A DNA stretch of 64,000 bases. Origin: Streptomyces griseus subsp. griseus. GTDB taxonomy: Bacteria; Actinomycetota; Actinomycetes; Streptomycetales; Streptomycetaceae. Position numbers and translations under genes: made by a program. Positions 35,253 through 44,400 of the stretch are shown one piece after another; within the stretch, counting starts at the first letter, position 1; each line of letters opens with the position of its first letter. A model generated the notes under the pieces. The model made no database searches. It worked only from the letters and a program-made list of their open reading frames with translations, and was not told where the DNA came from. The stretch is taken from assembly GCF_000720255.1 (NCBI RefSeq), contig NZ_JOJE01000009.1, positions 1 through 64,000 of the forward strand, in the 5' to 3' direction.

Positions 35253-35378
35253 CTGGATCGAACGTCGGCCAACAAGTCGTGCGCGAGGGATTGACGGGCT
35301 TGCTGACAGGCAGTCTCATAAGGAGCGAGTGAACCGCCGGTAACCGGACACGCCCCCGTACGACGAGGTGGAACAGCG

Positions 35379-36317
35379 ATGACGACCCAGACGGAAGCCG
35401 ACGCGCTCGACGGGCCGCGGGACGCGCTCGGCCTGCTCAAGGACCGCGAGCAGGTGGCCGAGCGGCTGCTCGTCTCTTCCGCCAAGCACTCCTACGACCC
35501 GGACGAGGAACTCGACTGGGACGCGCCCTTCGAGGAGGGCAAGTGGTTCTGGCCGCCGGAGCTGGTGTCGCTGTACGGCACGCCGATGTGGAAGCGGATG
35601 AGCGAGGAGCAGCGGATCCTGCTCTCCCGGCACGAGGCCGCCGCACTCGCCTCGCTCGGCATCTGGTTCGAGATCATCCTCATGCAGCTGCTCGTGCGGC
35701 ACATCTACGACAAGTCCGCCACGAGCGCGCACGTGCGCTACGCCCTCACCGAGATCGAGGACGAGTGCCGGCACTCGAAGATGTTCGCGCGGCTGATCAC
35801 CCGCGGTGAGACCCCGTGGTATCCGGTGAGCCGGGCGCACCAGCGGCTGGGGCGCCTGTTCAAGACCATCTCCACCACACCGGGGTCCTTCACCGCCACC
35901 CTGCTCGGCGAGGAGGTGCTCGACTGGATGCAGCGGCTGACGTTCCCGGACGAGCGGGTCCAGCCGCTGATCCGGGGTGTCACGCGCATCCATGTGGTCG
36001 AGGAGGCCCGGCATGTGCGGTACGCCCGTGAGGAGCTGCGGCGCCAGATGGTGACGGCGCCGAGGTGGTCGCAGGAGTTCACCCGGGTCACCTCCGGTGA
36101 GTTCGCGCGGGTGTTCTCCGTCGCCTTCGTGAATCCGGAGGTGTACACGAATGTGGGGCTGGACCAGCGTGAGGCCATGGCGCAGGTGAAGGCGAGCGGT
36201 CATCGACGGGAGGTCATGCAGACGGGGGCGAAGCGGCTGACCGACTTCCTGGACGACATCGGGGTGCTGCGGGGAGTGGGCAGGAAGCTGTGGAGGTCGT
36301 CGGGACTGCTGGCTTGA
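35379..36317 (+). CDS. AurF-like diiron oxygenase
   Basis: 312 residues, mostly helical. Diiron ligands appear in SRHEAAAL (about 87-94), EIEDECRHSKMF (about 126-137) and HVVEEARHVRYAREE (about 205-219), the pairs of ExxH type seen in p-aminobenzoate N-oxygenase AurF and its relatives. These enzymes oxidise aromatic amines or related substrates with O2. The TetR-family gene 38 bases downstream in the same direction may control it. The natural substrate is unknown. Confidence 0.88.
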   Translation: MTTQTEADALDGPRDALGLLKDREQVAERLLVSSAKHSYDPDEELDWDAPFEEGKWFWPPELVSLYGTPMWKRMSEEQRILLSRHEAAALASLGIWFEIILMQLLVRHIYDKSATSAHVRYALTEIEDECRHSKMFARLITRGETPWYPVSRAHQRLGRLFKTISTTPGSFTATLLGEEVLDWMQRLTFPDERVQPLIRGVTRIHVVEEARHVRYAREELRRQMVTAPRWSQEFTRVTSGEFARVFSVAFVNPEVYTNVGLDQREAMAQVKASGHRREVMQTGAKRLTDFLDDIGVLRGVGRKLWRSSGLLA

Positions 36318-36355
36318 GGCAGTCTCCACGCCGGCCTGCGATTACCCTGCAAGGC

Positions 36356-37012
36356 ATGACCCCGCCCGCCGCCTCACCCGCCTACCGTCGGCTCGGTGTC
36401 GAGGAGCGACGCAGCCAGCTCCTCGACGCCGCGCTGAACCTCTTCGCGCACCGCGCCCCCGAGGACGTCTCCCTCGATGACGTGGCGGAGGCGGCCGGAG
36501 TGTCCCGTCCGCTGGTGTACCGGTACTTCCCTGGTGGCAAGCAACAGCTGTACGAGGCCGCCCTGCGGTCCGCCGCGGAGGAGCTGCGCCAGTGCTTCGA
36601 CGAGCCGCGCGAGGGCCCGCTCCTCCCCCGCCTCGGACGCGCCCTCGACCGCTACCTCACCTTCGTCGACGAGCACGACGCCGGCTTCACCGCCCTGCTC
36701 CAGGGCGGCAGCGTCGTGGAGACGTCCCGCACGACCGCCATCGTGGACGGGGTGCGGCGGGCCGCCGCCGAGCACATCATGAGCCACCTGGAGATCACCG
36801 GCCCGGGGCCCCGGCTGCGCATGACCGTCCGGATGTGGATCACCGCCGTGGAGGCGGCCTCCCTGATCTGGCTCGACGAGGACAAGCAGCCGCCCGCCGA
36901 CGAGCTGCGGGACTGGCTGGTGGAACAGTTCGTCGCCCTGCTCACCGTCACCGCGCGCCGGGACGCGCAGACCGCCGAGCTGGTGCGGGGTGCGCTCGCC
37001 GCGGAGACCTGA
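36356..37012 (+). CDS. TetR-family transcriptional regulator
   Basis: 218 residues from the ATG at 36356. The N-terminal helix-turn-helix spans ERRSQLLDAALNLFAHRAPEDVSLDDVAEAAGVSRPLVYRYFPGG in short blocks: the recognition helix is VSRPLVYRYF (about 43-52). The ligand-binding domain is helical with a probable dimer interface near its end. It lies just after the diiron oxygenase gene and likely controls it. Confidence 0.93.
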   Translation: MTPPAASPAYRRLGVEERRSQLLDAALNLFAHRAPEDVSLDDVAEAAGVSRPLVYRYFPGGKQQLYEAALRSAAEELRQCFDEPREGPLLPRLGRALDRYLTFVDEHDAGFTALLQGGSVVETSRTTAIVDGVRRAAAEHIMSHLEITGPGPRLRMTVRMWITAVEAASLIWLDEDKQPPADELRDWLVEQFVALLTVTARRDAQTAELVRGALAAET

Positions 37013-37026
37013 CCGACACTGGTGCC

Positions 37027-37356
37027 GTGAAGAGCGAAGACACCCCCTTCGAGGGCGGGCCCATGGACGGCCGCGTCCTGCCCGTGCTCGTCGGCCCCAC
37101 CGGCCAGCCTCCGAAGACGTACCGCATCCCCGTCCCCGACGCGGCCGGCGGCCCGCCCACCGTGCTGGTCTACCGGCGCGCGCCCCGGGGGCACAGCAAG
37201 CGCCTGGGGCTGCCCCAGGGCTGGAAGTACGAGTACGACCCCGAGGCCAGGAAGGGCGCCGGCCGCCCGAGGTGGCCCTGGTCGAAGCCGGACACTCCGC
37301 CCCGCACCGATCCAGACACCACGCCGGGCGGCAAGCCGGATGACGCGGACGAGTGA
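37027..37356 (+). CDS. Small hypothetical protein
   Basis: 109 residues from the GTG at 37027, 14 bases after the TetR stop. It opens EDTPFEGGPMDGRVLPVLVGPTG, with a central VLVYRRAPRGHSKRLGLPQGWKYEYDP, and a Pro/Asp-rich disordered tail. The GGPMDGRVLPV and YEYDP spots are shared by small actinobacterial proteins of unknown role that I recall near regulators. Confidence 0.7.
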   Translation: MKSEDTPFEGGPMDGRVLPVLVGPTGQPPKTYRIPVPDAAGGPPTVLVYRRAPRGHSKRLGLPQGWKYEYDPEARKGAGRPRWPWSKPDTPPRTDPDTTPGGKPDDADE

Positions 37357-37467
37357 CCGGGTTGCGCCGGATCGCGCACGCACGAGGTGCGGGGCACGAG
37401 CGGCCGTCGGATGCTCAGGTGCGGAGGGAGGCGGAGAAACCGCCTGCCCCACACCGGAGGTGATGAC

Positions 37468-38619
37468 GTGTCAGGCAGGATGCTGCGTGTGGTCTGTACG
37501 GCGGCGATGGCGGCCCACATCGCCCTCGCACCGGTGCCCGCGGCGGCCGCCCCGGAACCGGACGGGCGCACCTCGGCCGCTCCGGAAGTCGACGATCGGT
37601 CCATGACAAGTCTGCTGACGGACCTTCAGCAGTTGTACCGCCAGGCCGAGCAGGCCACCGAGTCCTACAACACCACCGAGGAGAAGCTGAAGCGGCAACG
37701 CACGGAGACCGACCGGCTGGAGCGCGAACTCGCCCACGCCCGCCTCTCCCTGCACGACAGCCGGGGCGCGGCCGGCCGCCTGGCCCGCCAGCAGTACCAG
37801 GGCACCTCCGGCATCTCCCCCTACGTACGCCTCCTCCTCGCCCGCGACCCCCAGCACGCGCTCGACCAGGGCCACGTGATCGGCCGGTTGGCGCGGGAGC
37901 GCGCGAAGACGGTGGGCCGCCTGACGGGAACCGAACACCGGGCCGACGAGCTCGCCCGCAGGGCCCGCAAGGCACTGGACGACCAGCTCACCCTCGCCGA
38001 CCGCCAGAAGAAGGAGCGGGACCGGGTCCGCGCCCGGCTCGACGAGGTCGAGAGACTGCTCGCCTCCCTCACCACCGACCAGCTGACCGCCCTGGCCGAC
38101 CTGGAACGCGACGGCGTCGACCAGGCCCAGCACACCCTCATGGCCTCCGGCGCCCTCAGCACCCCCCGCGAGCCCTCCCCGTCCGGCAACCGCGCCCTGC
38201 GCTACGCCGCCCAGCAACTCGGCAAACCCTACGAGTGGGGCGCGGAGGGCCCCACGTCGTACGACTGCTCCGGCCTGACCTCCCAGGCCTGGGCCGACGC
38301 CGGCACCCCCATCCCCCGCACCAGCCAACAACAATGGGCGCAGCTCCCCAGGATCCCCCTGGAGGAGCTGCGCCCCGGCGACCTCGTCATCTACTTCCCC
38401 GACGCCACCCACGTGGCGATCTACGCGGGCGAGGGCTGGGTGATCCAGGCGCCCCGAACGGGTGAGACGGTCAAGCTCTCCCCCATCGCATCGAATCCGG
38501 TACTGGGAGCAGTACGCCCGGACGGAGATGCCCAGGGGCGCGAGGCTGAGACATTTGCGGCTCCGCCGCGTGGGCGCGACCAGCCACAAGACGACCCGCA
38601 GCCGCCGTCGAACCCCTAG
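37468..38619 (+). CDS. Secreted NlpC/P60 (C40) peptidoglycan hydrolase
   Basis: 383 residues from the GTG at 37468; GGAGG 7 bases upstream fixes the start. A signal peptide (ending AAAA near residue 30) is followed by long coiled coils (about 45-90 and 150-200) and a C-terminal NlpC/P60 domain: catalytic Cys in YDCSGL (about 267), His in ATHVAIY (about 314) and the GDLVIYF strand. It cleaves D-Glu-mDAP peptide links in the wall. The last 25 residues, from about 38531, are encoded by a dispersed repeat, and the stop overlaps the convergent flavoprotein stop (CTAG). Confidence 0.92.
   Translation: MSGRMLRVVCTAAMAAHIALAPVPAAAAPEPDGRTSAAPEVDDRSMTSLLTDLQQLYRQAEQATESYNTTEEKLKRQRTETDRLERELAHARLSLHDSRGAAGRLARQQYQGTSGISPYVRLLLARDPQHALDQGHVIGRLARERAKTVGRLTGTEHRADELARRARKALDDQLTLADRQKKERDRVRARLDEVERLLASLTTDQLTALADLERDGVDQAQHTLMASGALSTPREPSPSGNRALRYAAQQLGKPYEWGAEGPTSYDCSGLTSQAWADAGTPIPRTSQQQWAQLPRIPLEELRPGDLVIYFPDATHVAIYAGEGWVIQAPRTGETVKLSPIASNPVLGAVRPDGDAQGREAETFAAPPRGRDQPQDDPQPPSNP
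38531..38600 (+). repeat. Dispersed repeat, copy B, inside the NlpC/P60 gene
   Basis: CCCAGGGGCGCGAGGCTG, TGCGGCTCCGCCGCGTGGGC and GCGACCAGCCAC match the reverse complement of 27221-27292. The repeat supplies most of the C-terminal coding tail of the peptidase. Confidence 0.8.
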
Positions 38620-39869
38620 GCTCCCGAAACCGACGCGAGATACGCCCCCGCCTTCTCCGGCTCATAGAAGAAGTTCTCGAAGTCGGAGGGATCGTTGAAC
38701 CCATTGGCGAATCGATCCGCCACAGGCTGCAACTGCCCCGCCGCTCCGATCAGGTTCAGGATGTGCTCCGGCGGCGGGGCCAGCATCGCGTTCGTCCACT
38801 TCGTCACATGCCGCGCCGTGTCCCAGTACCGCTCGAACGTCGCCCGCATCCACTCCTCGTCGAACTTCTTCTCCCCCTGTTCGAGGATCGACGCGAGGTA
38901 GGAAGCCGCGCACTTGGACGCGGAGTTGGAGCCCTGCCCGGTGATCGGGTCGTTGGCGACGACGACGTCGGCGACACCGAGCACCAGGCCGCCACCGGGC
39001 AGCCGTCCGATCGGATTGCGCACGGTCGGCGCGTACCGGCCGGCCAGCGTGCCACCGGCGTCCGTCAGCTCGACCTTGGTGGCCCGCGCGTACTCCCACG
39101 GCGTGAACTTCTCCATGAGTTCCAGGGTCAGGGAGAGGTGCTCAGCCGGGTCCTTGACGCCGTTGAAGACGTCGAGCGGGCCGCCGGGTATGCCCTCCCA
39201 GAAGAGGATGTCCGCGCGGCCGGAGGTCGTGAGCGTCGGCATGACGAACAGCTCACCGACGCCGGGGACCAGGTTGCAGCGGACCGCCTCGAACTCCGGG
39301 TGCTCCGGGCGCGGGCCCAGCCCGTGCACGTAGGACACCGCGAGGGCGCGCTGCGGCTCGCTGTACGGGGAGCGCTCGGCGTCACGGCCGAACATCGACA
39401 CCAGCTCGCCCTTGCCGGCCGACACCAGCACCAGGTCGTACGTACGGGAGAAGTAGTCGAGGTCGGAGACGGCGGCGCCGTGGATGACGAGCTGGCCGCC
39501 GCGCTGGGCGAAGGTCTCCATCCAGCCGGCCATCTTCACGCGCTGGTCGACGGACTGGGCGTATCCGTCCAGCTTGCCCACCCAGTCGATCGCGCGCTGG
39601 GTGGGGCCCGGGTCGTGGGACCCGGGGGCCGCGACCGAGACGCCGAGTCCTTCGATCTTCGGAGCCTGGTTCTCCCAGAAGTTCAGCTGGAGATCGCGCT
39701 CGTGCTGGAGGGCCGTGTGGAACATGCACTGCGTCGACATGACCCGGCCGGCGCGGATCTCGTCCGCCGTCCGGTTGGACATCAGGGTGACCTCGTACCC
39801 GTGCGACTGGAGGCCGAGGGCGAGCTGGAGTCCGGACTGACCGGCTCCGACGACGAGTATCTTCCGCAT
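38616..39869 (-). CDS. Styrene/indole monooxygenase-family flavoprotein
   Basis: 417 residues. The N-terminal Rossmann motif ILVVGAGQSGLQLALGL (4-20) binds FAD. Later blocks AGRVMSTQCMFH, FWENQAPKIEGL and the GVADVVVANDPITGQGSN flavin-binding segment follow the StyA layout. StyA-type enzymes epoxidise substrates with FADH2 from a separate reductase; no reductase gene is adjacent. It lies 12 bases downstream of the conservon GTPase gene in the same direction, so it is likely part of that operon. Confidence 0.9.
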   Translation of the reverse strand: MRKILVVGAGQSGLQLALGLQSHGYEVTLMSNRTADEIRAGRVMSTQCMFHTALQHERDLQLNFWENQAPKIEGLGVSVAAPGSHDPGPTQRAIDWVGKLDGYAQSVDQRVKMAGWMETFAQRGGQLVIHGAAVSDLDYFSRTYDLVLVSAGKGELVSMFGRDAERSPYSEPQRALAVSYVHGLGPRPEHPEFEAVRCNLVPGVGELFVMPTLTTSGRADILFWEGIPGGPLDVFNGVKDPAEHLSLTLELMEKFTPWEYARATKVELTDAGGTLAGRYAPTVRNPIGRLPGGGLVLGVADVVVANDPITGQGSNSASKCAASYLASILEQGEKKFDEEWMRATFERYWDTARHVTKWTNAMLAPPPEHILNLIGAAGQLQPVADRFANGFNDPSDFENFFYEPEKAGAYLASVSGA

Positions 39870-39881
39870 GCGGGGGACTTC

Positions 39882-40553
39882 CTACTCGGGGGTTTCGTCG
39901 AGCGCGTGGCCCACCAGGGCCAGGAGGGTCTCGATCACAGAGATCCGGCGCCGCGCGTCCATGATCATGACAGGTACGCGCGCGGGGATCGTCAGCGCCT
40001 CCCGCACGTCCTCCGGCTCGAACCGCTCGCTGCCGTCGAAGTGGTTGACGGCCACGACGTACGGCAGCCCGCAGCTCTCGAAGTAGTCCAGCGCGGGGAA
40101 GCTGTCCTTGAGGCGGCGGGTGTCGGCCATGACGACCGCGCCGATCGCGCCACGCACCAGGTCGTCCCACATGAACCAGAACCGTTGCTGGCCCGGCGTG
40201 CCGAACAGGTAGAGCACCAGGTCGTCGTCGAGCGTGAGGCGGCCGAAGTCCATGGCCACGGTCGTGGTGAGCTTGCCGGGCGTGGCGGTGAGGTCGTCGA
40301 CCTCCTCGCTGGCCTCGGTCATCAGCGCCTCCGTCTGCAGGGGCGTGATCTCCGAGACGGCGGTGACGAGCGTGGTCTTGCCGACGCCGAAGCCGCCCGC
40401 CACGACGATCTTCGTGGCGATCGGGGCGCGGGTGCGGTCCGTCTGCCAGGGCTGCAGGGTCTCGTCGGGCTCGGGTTCGACGGGAGGTTCGCCGCCGCGA
40501 GGTGCGACGCGGGGGGAGACACCACGAGCGGCGTCAGAGACGACGGAGTCCAC
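39882..40553 (-). CDS. cvnD: Conservon small GTPase (CvnD)
   Basis: 223 residues from a GTG at 40553. GTPase motifs are GGFGVGKTT (P-loop, about 53-61), LFGTPGQQRF (G3) and NHFDG in place of NKxD (G4), the CvnD pattern. The N-terminal 40 residues are disordered. CvnD acts with the CvnA kinase-like, CvnB roadblock and CvnC proteins in a membrane-associated complex that resembles eukaryotic G-protein signalling. Overlaps cvnC by 20 bases. Confidence 0.95.
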   Translation of the reverse strand: MDSVVSDAARGVSPRVAPRGGEPPVEPEPDETLQPWQTDRTRAPIATKIVVAGGFGVGKTTLVTAVSEITPLQTEALMTEASEEVDDLTATPGKLTTTVAMDFGRLTLDDDLVLYLFGTPGQQRFWFMWDDLVRGAIGAVVMADTRRLKDSFPALDYFESCGLPYVVAVNHFDGSERFEPEDVREALTIPARVPVMIMDARRRISVIETLLALVGHALDETPE

Positions 40554-40944
40554 TCAGCACCCTTTCCAGCAGAGCTCGGTCCGGGCGGCCGGTGCCGTGT
40601 CCCGTCCCGGTTCCGTACACACGGATCTTTCCCTGGTCCGCAAGGTCGCTGAGCAACACGCGGACCACGCCGAGCGGCATCCTCAGCAGCGCGGCGATCT
40701 CGGCCACCGTGCGCATCCGGCGGCACAGTTCGACGATGGCCCGCATCTCCGGCATGACGGCCGTCTTGAGCGAACCGTTCGTCAATTCCTTGCGCTCCTC
40801 GGGCGCGTCCAGCGCGGCCACGAACGTCTCGACGAGGAGGACGTGGCCGAAGCGGGTACGGCCGCCGGTGAGCGAGTAGGGGCGGACGCGGGCGGGCTTG
40901 CGGTCGCCGCCGCGGACGGGCAGCCTCTTCGGCGCGGTGCTCAT
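40534..40944 (-). CDS. cvnC: Conservon DUF742 protein (CvnC)
   Basis: 136 residues. DUF742 is visible as RVRPYSLTGGRTRFGHVLLVETFV, then the winged-helix part CRRMRTVAEIAALLRMPLGVVRVLLSDLADQG. The start overlaps the cvnB stop (ATGA). A putative adaptor with DNA-binding-like fold in the conservon complex. Confidence 0.95.
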   Translation of the reverse strand: MSTAPKRLPVRGGDRKPARVRPYSLTGGRTRFGHVLLVETFVAALDAPEERKELTNGSLKTAVMPEMRAIVELCRRMRTVAEIAALLRMPLGVVRVLLSDLADQGKIRVYGTGTGHGTGRPDRALLERVLSGLRRL

Positions 40945-41444
40945 CGGGTGCTCCCCGCCGACTCGTTCTCCATGGACTGCCGTAGCTCGCTGCGGAGTTC
41001 GGGCGTCAGCACGTGGCCGGCGCGGCCGACGAAGAGCGCCATGTGGTACGCCACCACGCTCATGTCGCTGTCCGCGGAGCCGTGCACGCCGAGCAGGGAG
41101 CCGTCGCTGATCGACATCACGAAGAGACTGCCCTCATCCATCGCGACCATCGTGTGCCTGACCCCGCCGAACTCCATCAGCTTGGCGGCGCCGATGGTGA
41201 GGCTGCCGATGCCGGAGACGATGGTGGCGAGGTCGGCGGAGGAACCGCGCGGGCCGGCGGGTTTGCCGGTCCGCGCCTTGCGGGCCTCGGCGTTCCGGCC
41301 GGGGTCGGAGGAGAGGAGGAGCAGGCCGTCGGAGGAGACCACCGCGACCGACTGGATGCCCGGCACCTCCTCGACGAGATTCGTCAGTAGCCAGTGCAGG
41401 TTGCGGGCTTCACTGCTCAGTCCGAAGGTACTGGGCGCGGTCAA
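40941..41444 (-). CDS. cvnB: Conservon roadblock/LC7 protein (CvnB)
   Basis: 167 residues from a TTG that overlaps the cvnA stop (TTGA). A roadblock/LC7 domain (LHWLLTNLVEEVPGIQSVAVVSSDGLLLL, central blocks IVSGIGSLTIGA and MSISDGSLLGVHG) typical of CvnB, which regulates small GTPases such as CvnD. Confidence 0.95.
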   Translation of the reverse strand: MTAPSTFGLSSEARNLHWLLTNLVEEVPGIQSVAVVSSDGLLLLSSDPGRNAEARKARTGKPAGPRGSSADLATIVSGIGSLTIGAAKLMEFGGVRHTMVAMDEGSLFVMSISDGSLLGVHGSADSDMSVVAYHMALFVGRAGHVLTPELRSELRQSMENESAGSTR

Positions 41445-44400
41445 CTGCTTGCCTCCTCGACTGTGCCCCCCGTGTCTTCTTCGGCATGTGCGTGCTGCGG
41501 TGCGGGTGACGAGGCCTCGCCGGGCACCGGGGGTGCCTGGTTCTGACCGGTCCTCTCGGCGATCTCCGCCTCCACGTCGCGGTACCCCGCCTCCGCCCCC
41601 CGGCGGAAGCCACCGAGTCGGCGACGCAGCGCCTCGGCGTCGACGGAACCGGTGCGCTGCCGCGGCGGTGCGGCAGGCGCGTTGATCTTCGGTGTCCGCT
41701 TGGGCAGCCCCTTGTCGGTGAGCACGTCCTCGGGCTCGTCCGGAACACGTTCATGCACCGCCTCGGCTTCCCCGTCGGTTCCCGCCGACGGGAAAGGGGA
41801 GGCAGAGGTCGCGGGCCGCTCGGGCTCGGCGGCCGGGGGCGGCCAGGACGCGGCGGTCGTGGACTGCCCGGCCTCGGAGGTCGCGGGCCGACCGGACGCC
41901 CCTTCGAGTACGGCCCGCAGGGCGGCCCTGCGCTCACGGGCGGTTTGCCCGGCGGTCGGAGCGCGCTCCTCCTCCCCGGGCGCACGCTGCTCGGGCGCTT
42001 CGGTCACGGGCGCCGGGGAGTCGGGGGTAGGCGGCGTCGGCTCGGCGGGAGTCTGGAGCGGGAGCAGCAGCTCCATCGTGGTCTCGGCCGGACGCTCCCG
42101 AACGGGTTCCGGCTCGGACGCCGGCTCCTCGGGGACGACCGTCTCCGGCTCGGGTCCGTTCTCCTGCTCCGGCTCGGACGCGACCGCTTCGGCCTGCTCG
42201 GCCTCGCGCCCGCGATCGGCGTCGAACGCTGCCGTTTCCGGCTCCCGTGCCACCGACTCCGCCGGTACGGCGCTCCGCGCGTCCCCGGTCGCCTCTACGG
42301 GCTCCTCGGCCTCCGCGGCCTCCGCGCCCGCCTCGGCCTCCGTGGCCCCCGCGTCCGGCTCCGCCTCCGCCGCGCTCTCCGTCCCCGCGTCGTCGGAGTC
42401 TCGTACGGCCTTCTCCGCCAGGCTCACCAGCGGGTCCGCGCCCGCCGAGCGGCCGGAGAGGACATTGGAGTTGGCCTCGGCGTCGGCGCCCGGGAGGGAG
42501 AAGGTGTGGGCCGTGCCGACGAGCGGCGAGGACGACGAGGAGGGGACGGCGGCTGAGGGGGCCGGTGCGAGGAGGGACTGGGGAAGGACGACGACCGCGG
42601 CGATACCGCCCTGCTTCTGCTCGCGCAGCTGGACGCGGACGCCGTGGCGGTGGGCGAGGCGGGCGACGACGTAGAGGCCGAGGCCGAGACCCTCCTCGCC
42701 CTCCTGGTCGTAGGGCGTCTCCGGGTCGAACTCGGAGAGGCGGCTGTTGAGGCGGGTGAGACGGTCTCCCGTCATCCCGATGCCCTCGTCCTGCACGGAG
42801 AGCATGACCTCGCCGTTCTCCAGCAGCCAGCCGGAGACCTCGACGGGCAGGTCGGGCGGGGAGAACGACGTGGCGTTCTCCATGAGTTCGGCCAGCAGGT
42901 GGGAGAGGTCGTCCGCGGCGAAGCCGGCGATGTGCGCGTGCGGCGGCAGGGCCGCGATGCGGACCCGCTCGTAGCGCTCGATCTCGCTGACCGCCGCTCG
43001 GACCACGTCGACGAGCGGCACCGGACCGGCGCTCTGCTGGACGTGCTCCGTACCGGCCAGCACGAGGAGGTTCTCGCTGTGCCGGCGCATGACCGTGGCG
43101 AAGTGGTCGAGCTTGAAGAGCGTGGCGAGGCGTTCGGGGTCCTGCTCGCGCTCCTCCAGGTTCTCGATGACGGCGAGCTGCCGTTCGACGAGGCCCAGCG
43201 TGCGCAGGGCGAGATTGACGAACGTGCCGCCGATGCTGCCCCGCAGCCGCTCCAGCTGTGCCGCGGAGTCGCTCAGTTCGGCGCGCAGCTCCTCGCGGGC
43301 GTCGGCCATCTTCTGGCGCTGTCCGACGAGGTGCTTGCGGTCGTCCTCCAGGGTGGCGACCCGCTCGTGGAGGGCGACGGCGTGCGCGTGCAGGGCGTTG
43401 ACGGAGCGGACGACCTGGGCGTACTCGTCGTTGCGGCCGGTGAACTTCACCGGCTCCTCGGCCGCCGGGTTCTCCGCCCCGGCGAGGCGGGCCGAACCGA
43501 GCCGCAGGACGGCGAGCGGGCGGGTGAGGCTGCGGGCCATGGCGGTGGCCATGCCGACCGCCACCAGCATCAGCACGCCCAGCGCGGCGATCCGGATCTC
43601 CAGCGCCGTGACGTCGTCGTCCCGCAGCTTCTCGAGGTCCTTGGTGCGGTGGTCGAAGAGGGAGGACTCCACGCCCCGCATCGCGTCGACGCGGCCGGAC
43701 AGGGCCTCGTCCAGCTTCTTGGTGTCGGTGCCGAGCTCGTCGTCGCTCAGTCGCGGCTGGTCGGTGAGGGAGGCGAGGTAGCCGTCGGCGGACTGGACCT
43801 CGGAGCCGGTGACCGTGGAGTCGTACGACGACACGGCCTCCTTGGGCGCGCTGTCCCGGAAATCGGCGAGGGCGGCGTCGGAACGCAGCCTGGCCTGCTG
43901 GGCGGCGGCGCTGAGCGCGTCGCGCTGCTTGGTGTCGGCCTGGGAGGAGACGCGCTGGGTGCTCGCGACGCCGGTGAGCGGGTTGATGACCGTCTGCTTG
44001 CTCGTCGGCACGTTGAGGGCGGCGAGGAGCAGCCCGCGGGCGGCGGCCGACTGCTGCACGGCCGCGTCGAGCTCGGCGAGGGAGTACGTGCCGGAGCCGG
44101 CGCGGGGCGGCATCTGGGCGGCCAGCTGCTCGGCGAGGCGGTGGAGCGCGGTGATGGTGGCGGAGTACGCCTGGTGCGCCTCGAGGGCGCTGTCCTTGCC
44201 GGTGAGGGCGGACCGGCGGACGGTGGCGATCGCGTCGAGGTCGGCGCGTACCGCGGAGGGCGTGTCCGGGTCGGCGCGCATCTCCTCGACCTGCCGGTCG
44301 ACACGGGCGCCGCGCTGCTCGGAGGGCGCCTCGGACTTGACGCGGCCGGCCGCGATGTAGGAGGTGATCTCGTCGCGTTCGTCGGCGAGCGAGTGGGCGA

